A DNA stretch of 64,000 bases from Tenodera sinensis (Eukaryota > Arthropoda > Insecta > Mantodea > Mantidae): NCBI GenBank assembly GCA_030765045.1, contig CM060972.1, positions 1,981,501 through 2,045,500 of the forward strand, written 5' to 3'. The notes beneath the pieces were generated by a model. The model did not search any database and was not told the origin of the DNA. It saw only the letters and a list, made by a program, of their open reading frames with translations. Every line of letters begins with the position of its first letter. The stretch's first letter is position 1. Of this stretch, positions 45,218 through 56,659 are shown in pieces. Made by a program: the position numbers and the translations under genes.

Positions 45218-45985
45218 TAGGAATGTCGTAAATTTCAACTAACAGATATACTAAATAACTTTCGTTTGACTGCCTTAAATCTGAAACATTCTTCTTTTAT
45301 AACCTTAGTTTTCTCCCTGTGAAGACATTTTTATTCGTGTTCACGTAAAAGTACTATTCACCGAGTTAACTCAGTGCAACTTCTTCAAAATACTCCTTTA
45401 TTTCGCACTCATAGAAAACAAACAATTTCTTCCCCTTTAAGCTAACTTAAATATTTCACACATAAAACTACTGAAACTTGTAACACCAACAGCAATAAGC
45501 TATACACAGAACAATACCAACTGTATAACGTATAACTAGCTTTGTTTTGCTTCGCAATTTTCACATCTGCAATCATTGTTGCCAACAGTCAACACGGAAA
45601 ACATATGCCGCTAAATTACCTACGAAAACCAGCATTTTACAATCTTAAACTCTCGTAAAAATTATTATAACCGGGCTTCAAAACAACTTTCCTGGTATTT
45701 CCCGGTACAAAAGATTACAGAATGCATTTATTAAGGACATGGAAGAGAATCCACGATCATTCAAAAGAAACTGTTCTCAATGTAAGATTACACTTTATCC
45801 TGTGCAACAAAAAATTCTTGCATCGCGTTCATCAGAAAATTACGTTTAACTCTTAAGACAGATTTTATATCACACATAAAACCTTGGTCAGTTGCCTCTC
45901 CGAAATGATAGTTTGCAATCAGATACCTAAATTGTATAGTGTACCTCTATTCTTCTCCTGTTACATGCTGAATAATATTCGGAAC
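45218..45985 (-). promoter_or_regulatory. LSM8 upstream region
   Basis: This should hold the promoter and 5' UTR of LSM8. I see no TATA box at a convincing distance and no other element. Confidence 0.3.
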
Positions 45986-46226
45986 CATGGGCGTCTCGAA
46001 AGGGAGGCAAGGGGGCCCCTTGAAAATTAATGAACTTAATGTGCAGTCAATGACTGAGTATTAGACAACAGTTTTAATTTTCGTGAAAAGAACAATTTTT
46101 ATTTAAGACAAATTAATCCGCAATAAATACTCCAATTTTGGCATCAGAATAATGAATTAAAGTTGTTTGATTGCAACCTTCCAACATGCGGCCCTCCCCC
46201 TGTAAAAAGTCTGCCGAACGCCCATG
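45986..46226 (+). mobile_element. MITE family M, copy M1 (241 bp)
   Basis: Terminal inverted repeats CATGGGCGT at both ends, G-run and C-run subterminal blocks, and an AT-rich centre with AACTTAATGTGCAGTCAAT. Non-coding. Confidence 0.75.
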
Positions 46227-46921
46227 CTGATATGTGCTATAGGTTGTCTCACACTTAGATGACAGTATGGAGTTAAATGGGATATATCTGTCTCTATCTA
46301 GCGCATACGCGTTGTCGTTAGCTTCGCCCTTTTCTACTCTTGCGCTGTTGCCAGGTTCCTAATAGCATGGTGTAAATATTTATTTTTTATAACTTTCAAG
46401 TTTGAACACATTATTCTAGGCAGATTTTTTTCTCTAATAGGTTATATCCTTTTTAGGGCCATTATACACTTCTATAGGCCCAAATTTCTACAGAAATTTT
46501 TTTTCAGTAAAACTCCGATATTTGCTGTTTCTATACTCATCACGCACTAACAAACTGCTAGCTCACGTTTATATTTTTTCTTATCTAGAGTAAACTATAG
46601 TGCCGCCTCCTGCCTAGTTTGAACTTTCTATGTTTACTCTGTTAAGTGTTACAACTTTTTAAATTAAATGTTTTCGGAAATTTTTATATCTGTGCACTGC
46701 AAAAGTTACATAGTTGGGAACCTATTTATTACTGAGTTTACATCGGGGACCAAGTGAGAGCAAATGTTGAGGAGGGTTAGAGACAGTTTTTAAAATAAAC
46801 CAGAAACTTGTAACCTCTTTCTTTCATCGTGTAAGGCAAACAAAAGGTATTCACCTATTCAGATAAAAGGCGTCAGCGTTAGACACAAGGCAGCAGTAAA
46901 CGTTAATATCAGTACGTAAAG

Positions 46922-46924
<3 letters not shown>
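46227..46924. other. Unassigned DNA
   Basis: Nothing recognised. Confidence 0.4.
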
Positions 46925-47006
<82 letters not shown>

Positions 47007-47243
47007 GTGTTGTTGTGGTGTTTAACGCCCGCTTTTACTACTACGGCACCGCAGGCGGTAACACTGATGATACATGAAGATGGAGCACCGGTGGAATGAG
47101 ATGGCGGGGGAAACCGGAGTACCCGGAGAAAACCCGCCCTGACGCCGCTTCGTCCACCACGAATACCACATGCGGGTCCCTGGGATCGAACCCGGGCCGC
47201 CTAGGTGGTAGGCGAGCGCGCTAACCGCTCGGCCACGGCGCCG

Positions 47244-47294
<51 letters not shown>
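46925..47294 (+). repeat. (GT)n microsatellite split by a SINE
   Basis: GT runs of about 80 bp (46925-47004) and about 49 bp (47246-47294) flank the SINE. Confidence 0.95.
47005..47245 (-). repeat. S1-family SINE inserted in (GT)n
   Basis: Nearly identical to 38298-38539 over its whole length. The main differences are near its 3' tail (GTGTTGTGTTGTTGTGG on the plus strand). The target duplication is hidden in the GT repeat. Confidence 0.9.
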
Positions 47295-47297
<3 letters not shown>

Positions 47298-47449
47298 ATA
47301 CTTTATGGAACCTGGAAGTGTTACTACGTTATTTATTTAACATTTTCCGTAAATATTTGTAGCTGTTGAGGGGTAAGCTAGGAAGAGAGGATATATTGGT
47401 AAACTAAGAAGGAACGCCAAATAATTATGAATCTGTTAGATTATTTTTT

Positions 47450-47885
47450 TCAGTAAAAGTAACAGGTAATGATATCGCGTGTTCCGAAGCAGTAGTGTAT
47501 AGGATTAAAGAGGAACTAATGAAAGTACCTCTAAGAACACCACGAAAAAGAAAACAAAAAGGGCGGGACAACACAAAACGCTAGGTTAACCCACTATGAT
47601 GGAATAGTGCAAAGCGGAGTGCGGCGAAATGTTCATTCTTTAGTGTTTGAAAATATACCACCCACGTTGAATATAATTTTGTCACGGCATCATCACGGTG
47701 ATGATATCCTTCCAAATTACTCAAGGGCCACTCTGAGTCGGTTCTTACATGATTTGGGGTTTGAGGATGAAAGAAGGCATACATACGGTACACGCGTACC
47801 ATTTAACGTGTACTGTCTTCTAAGGTTGAGACGAGCTTTAGAGAAGCACACTCTAGCAATCTTTGCTATACAGTGGACAAAGTAG
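47450..47885 (+). pseudogene. IS630-like DDE transposase relic, N-terminal part
   Basis: Pieces in different frames read EAVVYRIKEELMKVPLRTP, RKRKQKGRDN, then RRNVHSLVFENIPPTLNII, LPNYSRATLSRFLHDLGFED. This matches the HTH half of the transposase relic on the minus strand at 57811-59557 (KSAIRATVHNFLFKNELPT...LPNFRRTTFYKM). Stops interrupt it and the catalytic half is missing. Confidence 0.6.
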
Positions 47886-47932
47886 AGCAGAGTGCCCCTT
47901 AGAAAGATAACTATGCGTAAAACATGGGCGTC

Positions 47933-48436
47933 GCGAAGGGGAGGCAAGGGGGGCAGCGGCCCCTCCCTGGAAGTTGGTCAACTTAATGTGCAATCAATTA
48001 CTGACTATTAAACTAGTATTTTAAAAGATCAATTTCTATTTAACACAAATTAACATGGTTATATGCAACGGATATTATAAATTTTGACAATAAAATAGTG
48101 AATTGATATTATCTGATTGCAAATTTCAAACATGTGGCCCCCCCATGAGTGTCGGCAGACTTTTTTCCAGGGGGGGGCCACATGTTGGAAATTTGCAATC
48201 ATATATTAAATCATTATTTTATAGTCAAAATTTATAATATTTGTTGCAGATAACCGTATTAATTTGTGCTATGTAAAAATTGTTCTTTACATCAAAATTA
48301 AAATAATAGTTTAATAGTCAGTAACTGGCTGCACATTAAGTTCACCAACTTCCAAGGGGGGCCGCGGCCACCCCTTGCCCCCGTTTCGCGACGCCCATGC
48401 CCCCCCCCCTGGAAAAATGTCTGCCGACGCTCATGG
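47933..48436 (+). mobile_element. MITE family M, copy M2, interrupted by M3
   Basis: It begins CATGGGCGTCGCGAAGGGG. The body reaches CATGTGGCCCC near 48140, and its right end (CCTGGAAAAATGTCTGCCGA, then CGCTCATG) is displaced to 48402-48436. Confidence 0.65.
48144..48401 (-). mobile_element. MITE family M, copy M3, inverted and nested in M2
   Basis: A complete family M copy in reverse orientation, from CATGAGTGTCGGCAGAC to GCGACGCCCATG, lying in the C-run of M2. M2 and M3 together form a large hairpin-capable inverted repeat. Confidence 0.65.
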
Positions 48437-48610
48437 CGTAAAATTGCAGTGGTCAATACGCAGGCAAGATCATCTCCTAGCGACCAGATACACAAGAGGA
48501 AGTTACCCAGTTTATCGGAATTTCCTTCACTTCTCTAAGCTTATTGCCGCAGAGAGCTCACAACTCACAGCGCCGCCCTCCGCACTTCAAGGCTTTCGAG
48601 TAACAATGCA

Positions 48611-48950
48611 CTACTCACTACGTTTCCATGGAGAATTCAAATTGATTTGACTTCTCATTCCAGAGTGAATACTGCATGGAAACGCGGATTCAGATCGAAA
48701 TGAATCCTTGGCTCCGACCGTATTAGCAATGTGATCAGATCGAGATTTTGTTGCTTGGAAACACGTACCGGATTCAAATCGATTTGAATCTGCCAAATAT
48801 GTTAACTTGTACCGTACTCGTAACATGCTGCACGCTCGTTGTTTTGTTTCCTTGGCGAAAGTGGTGTAATAAAAAGCAACACCGCACGTTTAATTGTTTC
48901 TATAATCTCGCAATCTCTATACTCTTCTAAAAACATTCAGTAACCTCAAT
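48611..48950. mobile_element. Family C element, copy C2
   Basis: It opens with ACTACGTTTCCATGG plus AGAATTCAAATTGATTTGAC, the inverse of the C1 right end. It ends with AAAAACATTCAGTAACCTCA, the inverse of C1's TGAGGTTAGTAAATGTTTTT. It is followed at 48955-48983 by a lone family M end (TCGCGACGCCCATG). Confidence 0.55.
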
Positions 48951-48983
48951 TGCTCCCCTTCGCGACGCCCATGTTGCTTATAC

Positions 48984-49435
48984 GAAGGGCATGGTAAGTG
49001 CTGTATGGGTAATGAAGTTTTGGGGCTGTTCATATCCGTGGGTATTCCAGCAACTACACTTATGCAAGTGATTCAGATATCAGCAGCACTTTCTACTAGA
49101 ATAAGTATCAATATTTCACAGGTGTTGCTTTTGTTGACACAATTCTTTACACCAATATATATACCTGCACGTTCTACATTTGCATGTAGATTCACTAATG
49201 AGGACAAATAATAGCTGCTCTACTAGAGGCACAATCCTAACACACTCCCCATGTGGTCATGATAAGTGATGTCACTAAATGCCAATCTGTTTCTTGATTC
49301 ATGCTGATCATACATTATACCAGTTGTGCATGTGCAAGAGCCTTAACTCAAGGTGTGTACCAACATTATTCCTTATTTAATCAAGTTTAGAGAAGTGTTA
49401 ACGCCGCAGATTTTATTTTGCTGCATATACTTTAC
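48984..49435. other. Unassigned DNA
   Basis: No element recognised. Confidence 0.35.
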
Positions 49436-49439
49436 ATGA

Positions 49440-50236
49440 ATTGTGTACTTATGTATACTTTATGAATTATGTTTTGAACTGCATGTCCTACTGGTTTAAA
49501 GCCAACAAATTATCAGTTAACCTAGATAAAACAAAAGTTATTAAATTCATAACTCACCAAACATCACACACTCCAATTGAAATAGGGATTAACGATATGT
49601 TATTAGAACAAATAGATAACATCAAATTTCTGGGTCGTCAAGTTGACAAATATTTAGATTGGAAAGCTCACATTAAGTATATCTTACCCAAACTCAGTTC
49701 TGCCTGTTATGCTATCCGAGCGCTGGCAAATCTTAGCTCCATAGATACACTCAAATTAGTTTACTATGCATATTTTAACTCTATAATGGAATACGGTATT
49801 TTATTTTGGGGCAATTCAGTAGACAGTAAACAAATATTCCTCATACAAAAGAAGGTTATAAGAATTATTTCCAACACCCATAGGAGACACTCATGCAAAG
49901 ATCTTTTCAGAAGATTAAACATATTAACCTTACCCAGTATGTATATATTCTCGATCCTAAAATTCTTTGTGCAATCGATCCTTATTCACAACAAACAAAG
50001 AAATTCATGGAATAAACACTAGACAGAAGAGTAATATGCATCATCCCAGTGCAAAACTTTCTTGCTTCCAGAAAGGTGTATATCATGAAACCATAAAAAT
50101 ATTTAATGCCCTTCCTAATAACCTTAAGGGAGAAGTTGACAATTTCAATGCTTTTAAAACAGCTGCTAAAGAGTACCTATGCTCAAAATCATTTTATTCT
50201 GTACAAGATTATCTGAATGCCCAATTATCCTATTAA
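49440..50236 (+). mobile_element. LINE ORF2 C-terminal part (5'-truncated, one frameshift)
   Basis: Two overlapping ORFs (49441-50022, 49967-50236) encode KANKLSVNLDKTKVIKF, IKFLGRQVDKYLDWKAHI, KLSSACYAIRALANLSS and YAYFNSIMEYGILFWGN, then FNALPNNLKGEVDNFNAFKT. These are the thumb and C-terminal features of arthropod non-LTR reverse transcriptases, downstream of the catalytic FADD motif, which is absent. A frameshift near 49990-50020 breaks the frame. The family differs from the 53211 LINE (no RNase H). Confidence 0.82.
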
Positions 50237-50975
50237 TTCCTATGTAGCTATATGTGAATATGTGAATTACAATCTATGCTGTAAATATCTATGTAACTTT
50301 GTTGCTTATTTAGCCTTATAAATAGTTTCTAGCTCATTTTATTATGTATAGGATTATTTAAATGGCAAATTATCCTGTTAATGCTTATATAGTTTTGTAA
50401 ATAGTTTCTAACTCATTTTATTCTGCATAAGACTGTTTAAATGACAAATTATTCCTGTTAATGCTCATGTAGTTTTGTAAGTAGTTCCTAACTCATTGTA
50501 TTCTGTAAAGATTATTTAAATGACAAATTATTCCTGTTAATGCTTGTGTAGCTTTGTAAGTAGTTCCTAACTCATTGTATTCTGTATAAGATTATTTAAA
50601 TGACAAATTATTTCTGTTAATGCTTGTGTAGCTTTGTAAGTAATTCCTAACTCATTGTATTGTGTACAAGATTATTTAAATGACAAATTATTCCTGTTAA
50701 TGCTTATGTAGCTTTACATGTAGTTTCTAACTCATTTTATTCTGTATAAGATTGTTTAAGTGACAAATTATTCCTGTTAATGCTCATGTAGCTTTGTAAG
50801 TAGTTCCTAACCCATTGTATTCTGTATAAGATTATTTAAATGACAAATTATTTAAGTTAATGTTTATGTAACTTTGTAAGTAATTTTTAACTCATTTTAT
50901 TCTATATAAGGTAATCTAAATGACAAATCATCCTGTGAAAGCTTATGTAACTCTGTAAGTGATCTCTAGATGAAT
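50195..50975 (+). repeat. LINE 3' tandem array, ~80-bp unit, about 9 units
   Basis: The unit is TTCTGTATAAGATTATTTAA, then ATGACAAATTATTCCTGTTA, ATGCTTATGTAGCTTTGTAA and GTAGTTCCTAACTCATTGTA. The first, most diverged unit overlaps the last codons and stop of the LINE ORF. Confidence 0.85.
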
Positions 50976-51289
50976 TATTATTAGTATATTACAACTAAAC
51001 AGCAGAATATGGCTGTAAATGCCTAGTGTAAATCTAACACAAAATTCAATTCTTATCTGACAAATTTCAGGTAAGCTTTGATTGTGTTTCCATTATCCCC
51101 TTTGCTGTTGTTTGTTTGTTTCTTTTTTGTTCCTGTATATAATGAGTTTTTTATGTGCTCATTCTGTATATTTATTGACAATGTTTTGTACATCACAATT
51201 GACATGTTCAATGTTCACCAGCCTCCATGGCTACTTGTGAACTCGCTGAACGCAATCTAACCTATCATATATCTATCTAATCTGTCTAA

Positions 51290-51291
<2 letters not shown>
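50976..51291. other. Unassigned DNA downstream of the LINE array
   Basis: Possibly further LINE 3' sequence. Nothing specific recognised. Confidence 0.35.

Positions 51292-51372
<81 letters not shown>
51292..51372 (+). repeat. (GTCT)n microsatellite
   Basis: About 19 tandem GTCT tetramers. Confidence 0.95.
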
Positions 51373-51377
<5 letters not shown>

Positions 51378-51454
51378 CATTTAATAGCATTCAAGGATAA
51401 TGTTTCATATTTAGTAAATCACTTCAAATGGATTTTCATGTACTTTTAACACTA

Positions 51455-51790
51455 TATTGCACTGTTTTATTGCACAAGTGTTAACAATATACCTTTGGGA
51501 ACAATAATTGACACACATAATACATTATATATTTGTGTAAATGCCTGTAAAATGCCCTTAATTAAGACAAGACTTGAGTAATCGAACAAAATTATGGCAA
51601 CGCACTTCACCCAAGGCATCATGGGAGTGTTTCTATCCTGCTCAAGCTGTTGCCAACATCAGCACTGGAAATATAAGCACATGGTGTTGTGTGCTATTTC
51701 CTACATATGTTCCTGTTTTTCATACGTTGGCAATACCACTTTCCCCACCTTCCCCCACCTCGCCTTTGCACCTATTGTGTGCCTCCTGTG
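51455..51790 (+). repeat. Interspersed element V2 (unexpanded relative of V1)
   Basis: Matches V1 flanks on both sides but has only a single, shorter unit: GGCATCATGGGAGTGTTTCT, then ATCCTGCTCAAGCTGTTGCC, lacking the CCCTTCCCCCTCCTG segment. Confidence 0.7.
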
Positions 51791-53210
51791 CATAATGTTT
51801 CCTATCTAACGAGGTTCATAAAAAGATTATTTCCACGTTTTTAAGAGTTTCAGGAGGCAATATCATGATCTTAGAACAATAATAATGTACTGACATTATT
51901 TATCAAGGTACCCAACATTCCTTAATGTAGGTATTTGTGATGAAAATTGGATTTTGCTATATATGAAACATCCCTTAAGAGATAAAATAACCAATAAATC
52001 CACAGGGTGTCATAAGTTAGTGTGTTCATGTGCTGCTGAACAGAATCCACCACTGATATACAGTAATACATACAACAGGCATGTCCATTTATAAACAAAT
52101 AATAAGCTGATGCATTAAAACGCCACAATAATTGCCAATTTTAACAAATGGTGTATTTTCCTCTGAGTGTACATATATTTTAAAACTTAGATATCTGACT
52201 AAACGTACAAAACATTTTATGGTTTCTGTATTGTTTAAGAGTAAATTTGAAACATGTATTCACACACATTTTTAATGGAACAGATGCAAAAAATGACATA
52301 ATGGTAAGTTTAAATAACGTAAAAACAGAATGTGTTAAAAATAAATGCCATTACATCACATGTTGAACTGTATTTTATTAATAATCCAGATGTCAACGTG
52401 GTGACTCCAGCTAACGAACATCATGTGGCTTCACCAACAGAACTCGACAGTCTACAAAAAGAGGTAAAGTATGTGATAACCAACATAATTTACAATCTAA
52501 CGCTACTGAATATGCATTATGAGGGGTTACTTCAATAGAAAAGTTGAAAATACACCAGAAACATTTGACCCAAGGGAATTCACTACTAAGTGCAAAATGC
52601 TCCTCACAGATTTTGTATTTAATTGCTATGCCTGCAAAGTAGCAGCTGAGCAGAAAAGTGTCACAATTTATTTGAAGGCTAATGAAGTTGGTGAAGTCTA
52701 TGCCTCGGCAAATATGAATTGTTTCATTATCCTTTACATAATCAGAAATATTTTTAACTACCTACAGTAATGAGGAATAAGACTTAAAATGAAGGTTGCT
52801 GAACATCCACAGAACTATGAGGCATTTGCTCATCAAACAATTCTGTTGTACAGGAATTTCCTTTCCATTACAGTCCTTGAAAATCCAAACCTTCTATGTG
52901 TTGCAACATTTGGTCTACATGTTTATATTGTACCAGTAGTGGCCAATATGTACAGGATGGAAGGGAAGTCATTACATTCCTTCTAATATGTGCTTCATAC
53001 AAGCATTACAAACAAAAAAGTCTTATGGCATTTTGTTCTTTCATCAACCGATTTCGAAAAAATATATGGTGTTTGTTCCAACTTGGATGCGTAATTCCAC
53101 CAGAATGTATGAAGATAACAGTTCGTTACTTGTAACATGCGTAGAGTAATTTATTTCTGACATAGCTTCAGTAGTAATTGTGGGACATCACATACGGTTT
53201 CCAAATAATT
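51791..53210. other. Unassigned DNA with clustered ORFs
   Basis: Plus-strand ORFs at 52332-52538, 52519-52770 and 52789-52986 follow each other closely (see the separate entry). Nothing else recognised. Confidence 0.35.
52332..52986 (+). pseudogene. Unidentified ORF cluster, possible decayed gene
   Basis: Three adjacent ORFs with ordinary-looking protein sequence, for example NEHHVASPTELDSLQKEVKY, ETFDPREFTTKCKMLLTDF and VAEHPQNYEAFAHQTILLY. They overlap or lie within 20 bp of each other in different frames. I do not recognise the family. It may be an old transposon or pseudogene, or chance. Confidence 0.25.
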
Positions 53211-56170
53211 GTTGTTGTTAGCTAATGCTGGATTTCTGACAATGAAGTCATTAATCCTCTTGCTCTCCAATATTTTTCACTGATGGATGGGGCACTAGAA
53301 GTGGCCGGGCATATTTGAAGGTGGTCTCGATCCATTTCCTCTTGCAGATCACATAGAGGACAGAGTGGTGAAGAATATATCCCAATTCTGTTTAAATGTT
53401 TTGCCAGACAATCATGTCCTGTAATCAACCTGAAGGTTGCATCTGCCGTTTTTCGAGGATACTCAGGAATTACTGTTTGAATGTTTGGTAGTTCCCATCT
53501 TTTATTTTTTGATTTTTCATAGTAATATTTTTCAATAATTTTTTTGAATTCAGAAATGACTAATCTTTTAGCTGCATAAAATGGTAGATTAACTATAGAT
53601 TTCTGCACATTGCAGGTACCCTTTTTTGCAAGAAAATCAGCTTTCTCATTACCACTCAGTCCACAGTGAGCTGGTATCCATTGGAAGACTAGATGTTTTT
53701 GAAGTGCTGTTAGATAGGTAAGGATTTTCCAACATTCTATAATTGTTTGGTTTTTTTTTGGTGACAACTTGGAAGTAATTGCTATAATTGCTGCCCTGGA
53801 ATCTGAGCAAATCACTGCTTGATGAAAATGTGAAATTCTATGCAAAAGATTTCGTAGGGCCATTCAAATTGCTTCAGTTTCTCCATCAAAGTTTGTAGTT
53901 CCATAGCTTTTGTAACAGGAAAAGAGGTGACATGTGACTCCAGCACCTGCTCCATCTTGGTTTGATATCAATGATCCATCAGGATAAATATGGAGCCATT
54001 CATGTTCTGGAAATCTAGTATGGATTGTCTCTAATGCCAATAATTTTAGAACACTAGTTGGAGTATTACTTTTCTTAACTTCTTCTGTCAGGGGTAACTA
54101 ATATGCAATGTCTAATGTTTGTGTCGGATTTACTTTAGATATTGTTTCCCTTTGAATTAGGAAAGTCTACATTCCTCTTGATGTCTTGAATTTTGGAACG
54201 AAAACTCTCCTGAGTCTTTAGTGTATGTGTAAAATTTCTCTTGTGCCATGTATTGAATGGGAGTTCGATCAACTTTTCGTATTGAATAAGAGCTGCTTTT
54301 TCTATTTCAGATTCAATGGGGTACTGGTTGGTTAGTATTTCCATAGCTGATATTGGCGTGATTTTGATAGCACCTGTAATTAGTCTCAGACTTTAGTTTT
54401 GAAAGATTTGAATTTTTTTTTTTTTTTTTTTTTTTTTTTGTATTTGCTGTTACAAGAACTTCGCTGCAGTAAGTAAATAATGGCTTTATATACACATTGT
54501 ATGTCGTGCTAAGAGTTGCTCTGGAACATCCCCACTTCATTCCTGTTAGACGTTTTAACAGTGAAAGGCACCTTTCTGTTCTTTGTATTACATTTTTTAT
54601 TTGTTTGGTCCATGTAAGTTTGGTATCAAATATAACTCCCAAATACTTTGCTACCTTTGTTTCTGGTAATTGTTGACCCTCAAAATTTTATTTTATTTTT
54701 AATGGTTTCTTCCTTAGTGAAATGATTTGGTCATTTGTTTTGTTGTATTAAAAGTCATTAAATTTTCTTTGGTCTACTTTTGTAGGTTGGTTAAGGATTG
54801 CTGCATGGTTTGTTCTAGTTCTGTACTTTTGTTTTTTGGTTTTTAAGTCCACATTACTAAGTCATCGGCAAATAGTGCACACTTCACGCCTGATTCTTGT
54901 ATTTGTTGTGGCAGATTGTTAATAAATATATTAAGAAGTGTAGTGCTGAGCACTGCACCTTGTGGTAAGCAGTGGTGTACTTGTCTATATTTAGATATAT
55001 TCCTTCCATATCTGGTAGCAATAAAGTGTTGTGTTAGGAAATGATATAGCCATGAAAACATTGAGCCATGTATCCTTATTTTTTGTACTTTCTTTAGTAG
55101 CTTTGTTCTGCATATAGAATCATGTGCACTTTGGAAATCAATAAAAACTGATACATTATCTTCTTTTCTATTGAAGGAGTCTTTGATTTCTTGACTGAGA
55201 AGTAAGACTTGTTCATTTGTAGAGTGGAACTCTCTGAATCCAGCTTGACATGGGGATATTAAATTTTGTGATTCTAGAAACCAATTTAACCTGTTTGACA
55301 CCATTCTTTCCATCACTTTTGCTATTATGCTAGTAAGAGATATTGGTCTATAACTTTTTATTTCTGATGTTGTTTCATCTTTTTTCAAGAGTGGGACAAT
55401 TATTGCTTTTCGCCATTCGGCAGGTACAGTGGTGTTCCAGGATAGATTGTAGAGTTTTAATAGTTGTTTTGCTGTTTTTCCAAGGTTTTGTATGAACTCG
55501 GAATGTATGTGATCTGGTCCAGGAGACTTTTTGTTTTTTAGTTTATTGATTGCAATGTTCAGTTCTTGCATATTAAAATTTTGAAAAAAGAAATTGTGTT
55601 GAGGGTTATCACATTCTCTTTTTTGTTTCAAATCTTTCTTAAATTGTTTACATTCCTTTTTATTATTTCTTGTTACTTAATGTTGTTGTTAGCTAATGCT
55701 GGATTTCTGACAATGAAGTCATTAATCCTCTTGCTCTCCAATATTTTTCACTTCATAAACATTGAAGAGACTTAGCAGTAATAGTAACCGCTTTTTAGAG
55801 AGCACCATATTTTTATGTTTTGGCAGTCACATCGCTCTCTCACAACCCCCAGAATGTCTGGAGGACCACACCTGTCGTTGGTTTACGGGTCTCACCGACC
55901 TGACCAGGAGAACTATAAAAATAATTAATGTGAATTAGCATAATATTTGTTGAATGTTTTAGCTATGACTGCATCATTTGTTAATATTTTACTGTTGTGT
56001 ATGATAGGTATGCTATTCTTTTCTTTCCTGTCCTTGACATTTTTTATGAATTTATGAGCTTTATTACCATCTGTCCTATAATCCATTTTTTCTAAGAAAT
56101 TATTGAAGTGATTCTTTTTAGCTGTATTTTCTTTTTTTAGTGAGGCACATTTCTTTTGCCGTATTTGTGT
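53211..56170 (-). mobile_element. LINE with RT and RNase H (I/R1/LOA-like), broken copy
   Basis: On the minus strand from 56170: linker region (KAHKFIKNVKDRKEKNSIP, ILTNDAVIAKTFNKYY), then after an insertion the RT (55631-54843) with KSPGPDHIHSEFIQ, SYRPISLTSI, VFIDFQSAHDS, LPQGAVLS and CALFADD. Thumb pieces follow (54642-54313, 54344-54135), then RNase H and a C-terminal CPLCDLQEEMDRDHLQIC finger-like motif (53863-53222). A poly-A run at 54411-54439, frameshifts and stops (one before MALRNLL) inactivate it. The endonuclease and ORF1 are missing, so it is 5'-truncated. The 3' tail is a short (CAA)n. Confidence 0.9.
55684..55924 (-). mobile_element. Chimeric non-autonomous retroelement with LINE 3' tail
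   Basis: A 241-bp insertion in the LINE, flanked by the 7-bp duplication ACATTAA (minus sense; 55677-55683 and 55925-55931). On the minus strand, about 170 bp of unrelated head (TCCTGGTCAGGTCGGTGAGA, then CCCGTAAACCAACGACAGG) is followed by the last ~70 bp of the same LINE family (GTGAAAAATATTGGAGAGCA to GCTAACAACA). The head has no A/B boxes that I can see. Confidence 0.65.
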
Positions 56171-56659
56171 GTCTGATACGTTTTTTATACTTATTATTAT
56201 TGTTTATATTAAAATATCTTTTCTAAGGATTCTTTATTTTTCATTCTGCTCACACTGCAAGTGCATACGAGCTGCAGTAGGCCTTCCCTGTTTTACTATC
56301 ACTAACTTATCCTTGTATTTCTACTATAAGTATGGTCGTTTTACTAATTGCTTTATTACACTGTACACTATGAAATAGATAATCTAATACAGCTGTTGAA
56401 GATGTAATAATCGCACAATATTAAAAACAGAGCATTCTTGCCAACTCCAAGCCAGTCGTGTTCACACAGCACATTTCGGAGACGTTCATGTGAGTACAGA
56501 AACTCGGGATTCCAAAACCTTGGCATGCTTATTCCTGCATTCCCCCACCTCACCCTTCCTTGTCCGTATCATGGTGAAAGCTGCGGCAGCAAGCATCTCA
56601 AGCCCTAAGAGTATCTGTACACCTATCTGAAATTGCACTTAATCCTTAGCTGTGTCATG
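56171..56659. other. Unassigned DNA
   Basis: Possibly further 5' LINE sequence at its left edge. Nothing else recognised. Confidence 0.3.
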
